Source: a virus
Reading direction: 5' to 3' (one strand)
DNA length: 42,496 bases
IMG/VR virus record: IMGVR_UViG_3300035698_013554
Location: 1-42,496 of that record
A program made the translations under genes and the position numbers. A model generated the notes under the pieces. It did not search any database, was not told the origin of the DNA, and saw only the letters and a program-made list of their open reading frames with translations. Below, one piece after another: positions 19,701 through 26,952 of this stretch (position 1 is the first letter of the stretch; each line of letters opens with the position of its first letter).

Positions 19701-20839
19701 TAGACGATACTGAGACGTCACAATATGTTGGTGTGTTTGAAGATTATATGAATGAAATGTATCCGGGAAAAGACGGATATGTGTTAAGTTCAACTGATTT
19801 ACCTATAATCGGGTGTGAAGTTTCTGGGTGTTTATTATCTGCTGTTGATAATTCATTTACACATGAGCAATATGTTGATGTGTCTTCAACTTCAGGAAAT
19901 ATTGTTGAAACACCATCAATTGATGTTGGGGAAATTTATGTTGACAATTTAGTGAACTGTACAAGACCAAAAGAAAATATTTCTGTATTGGAAAAAATAT
20001 ATAGATTGACAGAGTTATTTGACCCGGACCTTATACCGATAGAGTTGATACAATTTTATGCAAGTAATCTTGGATATGATGTTGGGTTGAGTCGTAATAA
20101 TGTCGGGTTTGATGGGATACTTTCGGGTGCAACTGATAGTGATTTGATTGACCAAAATAAATATTTGAGATTCATGATTCGTAATTTACCAACATGGTAT
20201 AAGATTAAGACAACACGTAATTCTATTAAGATGATGTTGTATTCTTTTGGACTTGTTGGGGATTTCATTTATTATTTTACAAAAAATTATAAAGACCCAA
20301 CAACAGGGATTGGTATTGATACTTTAGAGTATGGTGGTCAAGACCCAAATAATTATGGTGTTAATCCAGATGAAGGAAAATATACTCATCCTGAAAATTT
20401 GACATCTACAGAATTAAATGAGTTGAAATGTGACCCGGTAGAGTGGAAAAAATTTAAGGAAAATAGAAGTAAATATATTGGTGTGTTGAGAGAGATTACA
20501 CAATCTGAAAATAATGCAGATTGGGTTTTGACTGATGTTGATTTGACTACCACTAATGAAGATATTTCAAATATCCCTAATGGGTATTTCCCAACACCAC
20601 ATTTCAAGTTGTGGTTTGATATTCTTGAAAGTATGAATAATGGGAATTTATCAACAGATTTAAAAAGACAAGAATTAATTTCTGAAGCAATAAAGGCAAT
20701 AAAACCAATCAATACTGTGTTTGAAGGTATTACTGGTGTTTTTGAATCATTTAAAACAATATATGTACAACCATATGTTAGATATAGAAAACACATCACT
20801 ATGATAAGTGATGGTAATGCAGATTATTGGAATGAATAA
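16763..20839 (+). CDS. Giant multi-Ig/PKD protein fused to a tail-protein-I-like baseplate domain
   Basis: 1358 aa. Residues about 1-215 resemble a LamG/ConA-like sandwich (FYDSFDNDLSAF, N-H-L-I-I-K-Y-I). From about 225 to 490 there are Ig-like units, two sharing the strand SAFxDNGxGWxD, which recurs near 880. From about 490 to 770 there are PKD units with S-Y-D-P-D-G and Y-x-W-x-x-S signatures. Residues about 1065-1358 (LEKIYRLTELFDPDLIPIEL, N-L-G-Y-D-V-G, LRFMIRNLPTWYKIKTTRNS) match the pattern of P2 gpI-like tail proteins: conserved L-P, an LGW-like step, and an R-G-T-like turn before a helix. That suggests the C-terminus docks in the baseplate wedge (the role gpI or gp7 fills elsewhere) and the beta-domains project outward. 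The Ser-Ala-rich Ig region is strikingly low in charge. Confidence 0.65.
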   Translation: MATFYDSFDNDLSAFNYYAVDGYSVYRNWWVDNGVLKTQDGVAYRPGFLIADVSVPPATNRTISASHVGLDEYNGCDNHLIIKYIDNTHFHGLRLNPGNLDVKGIYFATDNTNQWQGQGNAIGQGDVKIPLYRPDGFPLTSEIWPNKTDLPNDGTIVCTISNGYDFYVAWYNSGGSLVASGTHVDTTYENSAGYAGFFHTDKWNSNIYGWSDFTITSGTSGVSVVGPDITYLSAVNPIITSGNSTDLNWAVTSGTDTTVSWFDNLIGVVSLTGSTTVSPTVDTTYILSAWNAYGTDVSAVDVTVISTSAEVPEIIILSAISPVEHYTSAEVGWVTSGCVSAFMRVVGAANYSFWIDTSAISAGTLHVPNVSGTFVYILSGYGAEGTVVRAVTRIDHIIDPQIWYFGAVPNPVCSGVDFDMTFRTRFAVSAFIDNGVGWFDIPLPYYNYTVSSFSISANLPTIYRMSAWNPIGVMHTQAYIQNVYYQDPVADPGVYQVGSITTTSGFPITFNASASYDPDGQPIDSYLWTSGSGEVLATTETFTSALSGVGFHDFNLTVWDSCGQSGTAPYQVYLIGLIPPVAIASATPNIVAGGQIFNLDGSESYDPDGSIASYQWDLSGTSISATVSADHSQLANGDYTYTLTVFDLSGLSASDDVTVNVEGIFSPSADAGADQSYCLPPGVSSTNITLDGTGSIDPQVGGTINWFEWDLSAFGISNISSAVSAVDDIYVSVLGVSATGEMVIGLLVSATNGQFDTDTTTLTLTPQPSVSANGDYAYSSICDYSYQTVMLSGSSDTSGVEYKWTFEDGDILYGQQVEKEFTPGETSATLEVYTTASPYECGSEIELFTIVVDGNPLKINLFTFNPNVVNLESGIANTTLYWETSGATSAFIDNGIGWLDTSAVSAGNYAVTAIDDIIYGVSAYDVDGCVVTKYTFAAINIGVLSACLLKENYITVYAPDDIRWGATRDINLTLMLPNRLDDTETSQYVGVFEDYMNEMYPGKDGYVLSSTDLPIIGCEVSGCLLSAVDNSFTHEQYVDVSSTSGNIVETPSIDVGEIYVDNLVNCTRPKENISVLEKIYRLTELFDPDLIPIELIQFYASNLGYDVGLSRNNVGFDGILSGATDSDLIDQNKYLRFMIRNLPTWYKIKTTRNSIKMMLYSFGLVGDFIYYFTKNYKDPTTGIGIDTLEYGGQDPNNYGVNPDEGKYTHPENLTSTELNELKCDPVEWKKFKENRSKYIGVLREITQSENNADWVLTDVDLTTTNEDISNIPNGYFPTPHFKLWFDILESMNNGNLSTDLKRQELISEAIKAIKPINTVFEGITGVFESFKTIYVQPYVRYRKHITMISDGNADYWNE

Positions 20840-20843
20840 AAAG

Positions 20844-20857
20844 TATAAATATAAATA
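20844..20857 (+). promoter_or_regulatory. Double T4-type late promoter
   Basis: Two overlapping TATAAATA octamers (20844-20851 and 20850-20857) in the 56-nt gap before the fibre gene; the second is 46 nt from the ATG at 20896. Confidence 0.7.
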
Positions 20858-20860
20858 TAG

Positions 20861-20877
20861 ATAAACACAGTGTTTAT
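20861..20877 (+). other. Hairpin in the 5' leader of the fibre gene
   Basis: ATAAACAC, one A, GTGTTTAT: an exact inverted repeat (about 7 bp of stem with a 3-nt loop in RNA) between the double late promoter and the AAGGAG ribosome-binding site. There is no U-tract, so it is not a terminator. Confidence 0.6.
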
Positions 20878-20895
20878 TATAAGGAGAAAATATTA

Positions 20896-23733
20896 ATGGC
20901 ACAGTATGCAATGATAACAGAAACAGGTTTAAACGAGGTAGATAACGCTAATACACATGGTATTTATATCGAACTCGCTTATTACTTACCTGTTTATGAT
21001 TATAGAATAGATACAACGATAGACCCCACTGATACAAGTATAAGTGCAACTGAAATTGCCACATGTACAAGTTCTGTGGATACAATACCACAAGGTGAAA
21101 TTTTATGGAATTTGTCTGGTACTGATATTTATGGGTTGTCACCTGAGAAAAAATATTTGGTACAAACCGGTTCTGAAACTGTTGTTGTTGGTGGTTCTGA
21201 AACAACTATTACTAATTTTTCACATAGAAATGTTTTTAGCATAAATCAATTTAATGGTGTTAGTGCAATAAGTGAACACTTTACTGCGGATACTGTTGAA
21301 TCACCGGGGAATGTTGGCACAGAATGGGTGTTGTCTAATGCCGGATATGATATTACTGTTCCTCCCACATCAGCAGAAGGATATGGTCCTGAAGATGTTG
21401 ATGACCCAGATTTAAGATTTTTATATCGTGGTGTTTCATATCAACATGTGATTAGTTCGGGTGATAATAGTAGAGGTAATTTTAAAGTGACTATGAATAT
21501 CAATGATGGTCAATTTAAATTTAATAAAATTGGTTTGTATGGTGTTAAAAGAAGTGCTGATGGAGTTTTAATTGGTGACCCATTTCTTTTTGGGCAAGTT
21601 ATAATTCCTGAACCACAAATATTACAAGGTCAGAATATTACAAATAATAATATTGGGGTTACTGAATTTACAATTGATTTTCAAATAGAATTAGCAACAA
21701 CATCCAATGGATTTGAAAATGTAATTTATTCTACATCTGGGGACTACTGGATAAGAACTACTAATGAACAAGATGGTAATTATGGATTAATGTATGACGG
21801 TAGTGTATATATTATCAATAGATTAGGTGTTGATGAAATTGGTGGAGTTATAGCTGGTGACCCTGATAGAAGCGTTGCGAAGTTAATGGCTGCTACTTTC
21901 GAATATGTAAACAAACCAGTTATAAGTGCTGAACGTGACATGCCTCAACTTTGTATGCAATATGTATCAAGTCAAGGGATAGAGTCAAAAAGAATCAGAA
22001 CAACAATGCGTACTATGGAACGTGGACATTGTGAAGTTGATATGTATGGTGCTTGTTTAAGTGGAGATGATGTACGGTACTCATTTATTCCGAAATATGA
22101 TAAAGAATTGGGACTCGGATTAAAAGATAATAGATGGGGACATTTGTTCTTATATGACAATTTTGAATTGTTTGATGATAATATGTCTGCTGTAAATAAT
22201 GATGAAAATTTTAATGGATATTATGTGAGATTGGACTCTTCTGATACTGTGGCTGATTTTTATAACACAGACGTTGTTGTTGGTCCGTATCATAATAGTG
22301 CAATGGCAGCATATTATGATGATGGGGATTATTATTACACAAAACGTCAAAAGAATTATAATTACATTCGAGGAAATATTTCATCATTGAGAATGACATC
22401 AACATATGAAACTGAACAAGATGTATCTCCTGCTAATTATGATTTGTTGGTACGTGGGTTGTTTGACATTGCTATGGTTACATTAAATGCGAAATATGAA
22501 AATGACACAAATTTGGACGCTCAATCAATTATAACAAAAATGTGGAATACAATTTTTCGTAGTGATGCTGATTATTATGAACTTGTGAAAGAGAAAGAAG
22601 ATTTACAAAAATCAATTTCTCGAAATAGGGATTCTGTTGAAGTTGCAGAGTGGAGAAAACGAATTGTTGAAATTGATGAAATTATAAATAGTTTTGATGA
22701 AGATATCACTGGCTATCTTGGTGAAGATAAAGATATTTTATTATTTGCTGGTGGTAAGATAAGAACATATGGTAATATTGAACCGGCACGTTCTGGATAT
22801 CATGATTTGGGACAAGAAAAACATTACTGGAATAAATTATATACGTATGCTATACGTGGTAGTAAAGGTTCTGATTCAGGTGATAGACGAACTATTGACA
22901 TAGATGGTGACCTTGTTCCACGAGGTGAAGGTAGAAAAATAAAAGCAAATCCGAGTCAGGGGGTTTTTTGGAAAGAAATAAATGCTGACAGGTTTGGAAA
23001 TAGTGATGAGTATATTCGTAAATCATATTTGACAGATATTAGAACTACAAATATTGAATTTGGGGATGACGGTATACATTTGGAAAATCATTCAATGGAA
23101 GGTATAATAAATAATATTGGTACTGCGGAAGAGCCTGTTGATTATATCTATGTTAATAATCTTATAATTACAAGTATTAATAAAAAATATAGATTGAAAA
23201 TAAAACGTTTTAATGTACCTTGGGGAGATTTAACATTTTATGAAGACTGGGGTAAATATAGAACTCAACTAAATGGGATGAGTTGGAATACTGGTGAACT
23301 TAATTTAGTATATAATTCAGTAACTAAAAAGGGAACTATTACAACTGGACCTAACACATTTAATGCTAATTTTGCACAAATAATTAGTAGTATTACTACA
23401 TTTGAAAAGAATGTGATATATGATGTTCTTAAAATTCCATTGTATGGTGGCAAGGGTTTATCACATGTGTTAGGTTTTGATACATTGAAAGTTAAAAAAC
23501 TTAAAGGTGAATTTCAAACAAAATTGAATAGAAAAGTTTCACATAGTGTATGGAAACAATCTGGTAGTTCTGATACTCAAAACATAAAATTAACAATTGA
23601 ATTTAGAGGGAGTAATAATCATGCACGACAAAATGAGGTATTGATACATAAACCTCAAGTTGCTGGTGATAATGTGCTGGAGTTTGATGTTGATGGTGAT
23701 ATTGATTTGGATTTATGGGAAGAGGTTGTTTAA
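20896..23733 (+). CDS. Tail fibre protein
   Basis: 945 aa with a strong AAGGAG site. Residues about 170-280 (F-K-F-N-K-I-G-L-Y-G, then F-L-F-G-Q-V-I-I-P-E-P) resemble the N-terminal collar region of phage fibres, where such strands attach the fibre to the baseplate. Two fibre-shaft motifs of the D-L-G-x-x-x-x-W-x-x-L-Y type are present: LGLGLKDNRWGHLFLYDN near residue 400 and YHDLGQEKHYWNKLYTYAI near 640. A helical, coiled-coil-prone stretch lies at about 555-600 (ELVKEKEDLQKSISRNRDSV). The C-terminal 200 residues are beta-rich. This is the likeliest host-recognition fibre in the window; the receptor is unknown. Confidence 0.65.
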   Translation: MAQYAMITETGLNEVDNANTHGIYIELAYYLPVYDYRIDTTIDPTDTSISATEIATCTSSVDTIPQGEILWNLSGTDIYGLSPEKKYLVQTGSETVVVGGSETTITNFSHRNVFSINQFNGVSAISEHFTADTVESPGNVGTEWVLSNAGYDITVPPTSAEGYGPEDVDDPDLRFLYRGVSYQHVISSGDNSRGNFKVTMNINDGQFKFNKIGLYGVKRSADGVLIGDPFLFGQVIIPEPQILQGQNITNNNIGVTEFTIDFQIELATTSNGFENVIYSTSGDYWIRTTNEQDGNYGLMYDGSVYIINRLGVDEIGGVIAGDPDRSVAKLMAATFEYVNKPVISAERDMPQLCMQYVSSQGIESKRIRTTMRTMERGHCEVDMYGACLSGDDVRYSFIPKYDKELGLGLKDNRWGHLFLYDNFELFDDNMSAVNNDENFNGYYVRLDSSDTVADFYNTDVVVGPYHNSAMAAYYDDGDYYYTKRQKNYNYIRGNISSLRMTSTYETEQDVSPANYDLLVRGLFDIAMVTLNAKYENDTNLDAQSIITKMWNTIFRSDADYYELVKEKEDLQKSISRNRDSVEVAEWRKRIVEIDEIINSFDEDITGYLGEDKDILLFAGGKIRTYGNIEPARSGYHDLGQEKHYWNKLYTYAIRGSKGSDSGDRRTIDIDGDLVPRGEGRKIKANPSQGVFWKEINADRFGNSDEYIRKSYLTDIRTTNIEFGDDGIHLENHSMEGIINNIGTAEEPVDYIYVNNLIITSINKKYRLKIKRFNVPWGDLTFYEDWGKYRTQLNGMSWNTGELNLVYNSVTKKGTITTGPNTFNANFAQIISSITTFEKNVIYDVLKIPLYGGKGLSHVLGFDTLKVKKLKGEFQTKLNRKVSHSVWKQSGSSDTQNIKLTIEFRGSNNHARQNEVLIHKPQVAGDNVLEFDVDGDIDLDLWEEVV

Positions 23734-23753
23734 AATAAAAGGAGAAGTTAAAA

Positions 23754-24242
23754 ATGTTATTAACTAACAAAGAAATTATTGAATTGAATTATGCTATCAA
23801 ACAAGTTGGTAGTGAAGAAAAAAATCATAGAATGTTTACATATGCAATAACATTAACAGAGGAGAATATTAAGCCGAATGTTAAAGCTATTCAAAAGGCG
23901 GGTAAAGTTTCTACTGATTATAAAACATATCTTGAACAGAGAAAAAAAATAATTGATGACCATGCTGAACGAGATGAAGCAGATAATATCATTTATAATA
24001 ATATTGATGATACTGTGAAAATTAAAGATGAATTTGGTTCTGATGTGGAATCAAAAATTAAAGAACTGAGTGATAAATATTCAAAAGCTATTGAAGAGAG
24101 AATTGAACAAAATAAAGAATTTGATTCTCTATTAATCAGAGAAGTCGAAGTTGATGTTGAGATAGTTGAATTAGAATATTTACCAGAACATATAAATAAA
24201 ATTATGCTAAAATCATTAATGCCGATGATAAAGAGGAAATAA
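23754..24242 (+). CDS. Small helical phage protein, unknown
   Basis: 162 aa after AAAGGAGAAG. Mostly helical and highly charged, with a coiled-coil-prone middle (residues about 60-125, including KELSDKYSKAIEERIEQNKE). The end, LEYLPEHINKIMLKSLMPMI, is reminiscent of small phage proteins whose C-terminus reads L-P-x-x-I-x-x-x-L-x-x-L-x-P-M-I (DUF1617-like), but I would not assign it on that alone. Its position between the fibre and a tail-tube-like protein suggests an assembly or chaperone role. Confidence 0.7.
   Translation: MLLTNKEIIELNYAIKQVGSEEKNHRMFTYAITLTEENIKPNVKAIQKAGKVSTDYKTYLEQRKKIIDDHAERDEADNIIYNNIDDTVKIKDEFGSDVESKIKELSDKYSKAIEERIEQNKEFDSLLIREVEVDVEIVELEYLPEHINKIMLKSLMPMIKRK
24191..24198 (+). 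promoter_or_regulatory. Possible T4-type late promoter inside a gene end
   Basis: Exact TATAAATA, 55 nt before the ATG at 24246, but within the 3' coding end of the preceding gene. The spacing is plausible; chance cannot be excluded. Confidence 0.3.
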
Positions 24243-24245
24243 CGA

Positions 24246-24878
24246 ATGACATACACTGCATTCCCCAACACATTTCATAATGATAAATGGGTCTTGACAT
24301 TTAGTAATATACCGAATGTCAAAGACCTTGATGATATGAAATATTTTCAGAACTATATTAAAAGTTTAGTGTTGCCCGATTACAATATGGGGAACATTGC
24401 CTCTATTGGTCCGTTGGGGATTCAAGTGAATCATCCGCAAGCTGGTCAGAAAAGAAATACTGAATTGAGTCAGTTACAAATAGAATTTAAAGTTTCTGAA
24501 GATTTTGTAAATTATTTGACTTTTTTCAAATGGATGATGGAACTGAAATATGGACGACTTGAAGATGGAAATTATGAAGGCAAGATTAGAGAATTTAATA
24601 TTAAAAGAGCTGTTCTTAGTTTATTAGATAATCAAAAACGAACGGTTGCTAATATTACGTTTACAAAATTATTTTTGTTAAATTTGAGTTCTATACAATT
24701 GACAATGGGTGCTTCTGATGAAGTATCATTTACATGTAATTTAAATTATGAAGAAATTAGTTATGAATTTAAAGACCCATCACTTGGTGGCTCTAATCCA
24801 ACACAACCTACTCTTATTGACCCATGTGGGACAAGTGGTATGCCACTCACAACAACATCAGCAGATTGGGAGATATAA
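24246..24878 (+). CDS. Tail-tube-fold (gp19-like) structural protein
   Basis: 210 aa with AAAGAGGAAATAACGA before the start. The sequence KSLVLPDYNMGN, then T-E-L-S-Q-L-Q-I-E-F-K-V-S-E-D-F and FFKWMMELKYG, follows the tail-tube/tube-initiator layout of a loop, a beta-strand ending in F-x-V-D/S-E-D, then a helix with a W-M/I pair. Proteins of this fold form the inner tube or its cap and baseplate adaptors. A Thr/Pro-rich C-terminal tail of about 30 residues is extra. A specific T4 counterpart cannot be given. It overlaps the next gene by one base (TAATG). Confidence 0.5.
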   Translation: MTYTAFPNTFHNDKWVLTFSNIPNVKDLDDMKYFQNYIKSLVLPDYNMGNIASIGPLGIQVNHPQAGQKRNTELSQLQIEFKVSEDFVNYLTFFKWMMELKYGRLEDGNYEGKIREFNIKRAVLSLLDNQKRTVANITFTKLFLLNLSSIQLTMGASDEVSFTCNLNYEEISYEFKDPSLGGSNPTQPTLIDPCGTSGMPLTTTSADWEI

Positions 24879-25312
24879 TGGCTTATAAGATTCAAGTTTC
24901 GCCTTATGATGATTTTTCTGAGTTGGTATATAATAAAATTGTTGAAGAGGTTACTTATGATGTTATAACGTATGGGTTAGAACCAAACACACTTTATTAC
25001 TGGAGAGTTAAAAGTATAAATACTATTACTGGGAAAGAAAGTGTGTGGAGTAGTTCATGTTCATTTCGTACACGTGCTGCGGATGTTTTAATTGACCAAG
25101 GTGGTGCTAACGATGATGAAAATATAATTGTTTTTGAACCGGGGAATAATGTTATAGGGACATGTTTTGCTCCAACTGGCATTATATCAGAAAAGTTATG
25201 TCCAGTAATTACTTCTGGATGTGGGTGTTCAGCAACACCAATTGAAACCGTTGTTGGTGGAGATACATTAGGTCAAGGAATGTGTGGACAAAGTTGTTCA
25301 CAATTATTATAA
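24878..25312 (+). CDS. Fibronectin type III domain protein with Cys-rich tail
   Basis: 144 aa. I chose the ATG that overlaps the upstream stop (TAATG) because GGGAG precedes it; an in-frame ATG further upstream lies inside the preceding gene and adds residues foreign to the fold. Residues 1-70 form one FN3 module: Y-K-I-Q-V-S-x-x-D-D-F, then L-x-P-N-T-L-Y-Y-W-R-V, then E-S-V-W-S-S and C-S-F-R-T. The C-terminal 45 residues are Gly/Cys-rich (TSGCGCSAT, GMCGQSC), a possible disulfide or metal cluster. FN3 domains on phage virions usually bind surface carbohydrate weakly. It closes the structural operon before gmd. Confidence 0.7.
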   Translation: MAYKIQVSPYDDFSELVYNKIVEEVTYDVITYGLEPNTLYYWRVKSINTITGKESVWSSSCSFRTRAADVLIDQGGANDDENIIVFEPGNNVIGTCFAPTGIISEKLCPVITSGCGCSATPIETVVGGDTLGQGMCGQSCSQLL

Positions 25313-25332
25313 TTTGAAAAGGTGGAAAGTTT

Positions 25333-26355
25333 ATGAAGAAAGCGTTAATTACAGGCATAACAGGACAATCGGGAAGTTATCTTGCTGAGTTTTTATTGAT
25401 TAAGGGATATGAAGTTCATGGTATTATAAGGCGTAGTTCGTCTTTTAATACTCAACGTATTGACCATTTGTACCAAGACCCACACATAAAGAATAGAACA
25501 TTGTTCTTACATTATGGTGATATGACAGATGGTAATGTCATAAATCAATTAATATCATCTATTCAACCAGATGAAATTTATAATCTTGCAGCACAATCAC
25601 ATGTTGGGGTATCGTTTAAGATTCCTGAATATACCGCTGATGTTGACGGACTTGGGACATTACGAATACTTGAAGCAATTAAAAACCATGCTCCTAATGC
25701 CAGATTATATCAGGCTTCTACGAGTGAGTTGTATGGTAAAGTGGTAGAGACTCCTCAAAGTGAGACTACACCTTTTTATCCACGGTCACCGTATGGTGTT
25801 GCAAAATTATATGGTTTCTGGATGATTAAAAATTATCGTGAAGCATATAACATACATGCAAGTAATGGTATTCTCTTTAATCATGAGTCACCAAGACGTG
25901 GAGAAACATTTGTTACACGTAAAATTACAGTGGCATTGAATAAGATATTTAATGGAAAACAGGAATGTCTTTATCTTGGAAATCTTGACGCTAAAAGAGA
26001 TTGGGGATTTGCTCCTGATTTTGTTGAGGCGATGTGGTTAATGTTGCAGCAAGAAAAACCAGATGATTATGTTATCGCCACAGGTGAGACACATAGTGTT
26101 CGTGAAATGGTTGAGGAGTGTTGCAAACATCTTATGATTGAAATTGGATGGAGAGGTGAAGGTAAAAATGAAGTTGGGTATGATAAAAATAGTGATGTTG
26201 AATTTGTAAAGATTGACCCCGAATATTATAGACCGACTGAAGTTGACATATTGTTGGGTGACCCAAGAAAAGCAATATTGACATTAGATTGGGAACCAAA
26301 GACAAGATTTAAAGAATTAGTTAAAATAATGATGGAAGCTGATTCTGATGTATAA
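25333..26355 (+). CDS. gmd: GDP-mannose 4,6-dehydratase
   Basis: 340 aa, full length for the family, after AAAAGGTGGAAAG. It converts GDP-D-mannose to GDP-4-keto-6-deoxy-D-mannose, the precursor of GDP-L-fucose and other deoxyhexoses. Visible signatures are the NADP-binding [14 protein letters not shown] at residues 8-21, [16 protein letters not shown] (typical of Gmd), the catalytic region ASTSELYG, and the SDR Tyr/Lys pair in SPYGVAK (Y154, K158). [10 protein letters not shown] and E-Y-Y-R-P-T-E-V-D are also Gmd hallmarks. The glycan operon from 29183 to 36657 contains a fucosyltransferase-like protein that could use the product. GDP-fucose synthase is not seen here. Confidence 0.97.
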   Translation: MKKALITGITGQSGSYLAEFLLIKGYEVHGIIRRSSSFNTQRIDHLYQDPHIKNRTLFLHYGDMTDGNVINQLISSIQPDEIYNLAAQSHVGVSFKIPEYTADVDGLGTLRILEAIKNHAPNARLYQASTSELYGKVVETPQSETTPFYPRSPYGVAKLYGFWMIKNYREAYNIHASNGILFNHESPRRGETFVTRKITVALNKIFNGKQECLYLGNLDAKRDWGFAPDFVEAMWLMLQQEKPDDYVIATGETHSVREMVEECCKHLMIEIGWRGEGKNEVGYDKNSDVEFVKIDPEYYRPTEVDILLGDPRKAILTLDWEPKTRFKELVKIMMEADSDV

Positions 26356-26358
26356 ATA
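26351..26358 (+). promoter_or_regulatory. T4-type late promoter for regA
   Basis: Exact TATAAATA overlapping the gmd stop codon, 37 nt upstream of the chosen regA ATG. Confidence 0.65.
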
Positions 26359-26387
26359 ATTGAAATTGAAAAATGTTAGGAGATAGA

Positions 26388-26759
26388 ATGGAATTTTTAA
26401 AAATAAAGCTATTAGCTGATAAGAAAGTGGTACAAGAAACTACTAACCGTATAGGAATAGCAAATAAACGTAAGAAAATACTTTATCCAAGTTGTTATAT
26501 TTACGAAAAAGATGGTGAAACATATCTTGTTCATTTCAAACAACTATTTGCAATTAGAGACAATGGTTATGACAATGTGTGTGCTGAAGATATAAAAAGA
26601 CGGAATGCTGTAGCCTTCTGTTTAAAAAACTGGGGGTTGATTGAAGTTGATGATGAAGATATAGAACCTCATGATGTATTTGTATTTGTGTTAAGACATG
26701 AATTTAAACATGAATGGAAAATATATCACAAGGTAAATCTTTTTACATTAAATAGTTAA
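26388..26759 (+). CDS. regA: Translational repressor RegA
   Basis: 123 aa (T4 RegA is 122). I chose the ATG at 26388, which follows TTAGGAGATAGA; an in-frame ATG at 26373 has no ribosome-binding site. Similarity to T4 RegA runs through the protein: T-N-R-I-G-I-A-N-K-R-K-K-I-L-Y-P-S-C, Y-L-V-H-F-K-Q-L, E-D-I-K-R-R-N-A-V-A, K-N-W-G-L-I-E-V and H-E-W-K-I-Y-H-K. RegA binds near the start codons of many phage mRNAs and blocks ribosome entry. In T4 it lies among DNA-replication genes; here it follows gmd and tail genes and has its own late-promoter element. Confidence 0.95.
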   Translation: MEFLKIKLLADKKVVQETTNRIGIANKRKKILYPSCYIYEKDGETYLVHFKQLFAIRDNGYDNVCAEDIKRRNAVAFCLKNWGLIEVDDEDIEPHDVFVFVLRHEFKHEWKIYHKVNLFTLNS

Positions 26760-26765
26760 AAAATA

Positions 26766-26773
26766 TATAAATA
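26766..26773 (+). promoter_or_regulatory. T4-type late promoter
   Basis: Exact TATAAATA followed by C, 28 nt before the TTG start of the small acidic gene. Confidence 0.7.
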
Positions 26774-26793
26774 CTTACATCTGGAGAAATATT

Positions 26794-26919
26794 TTGAATA
26801 AAGATGATTATAAATATAACGTTGATGATGTTGAAGACTTCGATGAGTTTGAAGAATTTTACGGATTTGATAATGAGATTGATGAAGATGGTGAACCAAA
26901 AGAACTTGATTTTGGATAA
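26794..26919 (+). CDS. Small acidic protein, TTG start
   Basis: 41 codons, too short for ordinary gene-finding cut-offs. The TTG is preceded by CTGGAG at 8-nt spacing and by a late promoter 28 nt upstream. The product is extremely acidic (MNKDDYKYNVDDVEDFDEF at its start; Asp/Glu make up close to half the residues) and has five or more aromatic residues spaced among the acids. That composition resembles DNA-mimic or acidic virion-core peptides, but no family is recognised. It lies directly before a longer acidic protein. Confidence 0.7.
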   Translation: MNKDDYKYNVDDVEDFDEFEEFYGFDNEIDEDGEPKELDFG

Positions 26920-26927
26920 TATAAATT
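26920..26927 (+). promoter_or_regulatory. Possible late promoter variant TATAAATT
   Basis: Immediately after the stop of the small acidic gene and 33 nt before the next ATG. One mismatch to TATAAATA. Confidence 0.4.
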
Positions 26928-26952
26928 AAAATAAAAATAGGAGACTTAAACT

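Noticed and set aside
20386-20799. Minus-strand 137-codon frame
   Set aside because: Lies wholly opposite the conserved tail-protein-I-like domain; no ribosome-binding site.
22683-22690. TATAAATA inside the fibre gene (also 13833 and 31648 inside other genes)
   Set aside because: Deep in coding sequence without a nearby downstream gene start; expected by chance at this AT content.
26373-26387. Earlier ATG for regA
   Set aside because: No Shine-Dalgarno sequence; the TTAGGAG site is correctly spaced for the ATG at 26388, which also gives the T4 RegA length.
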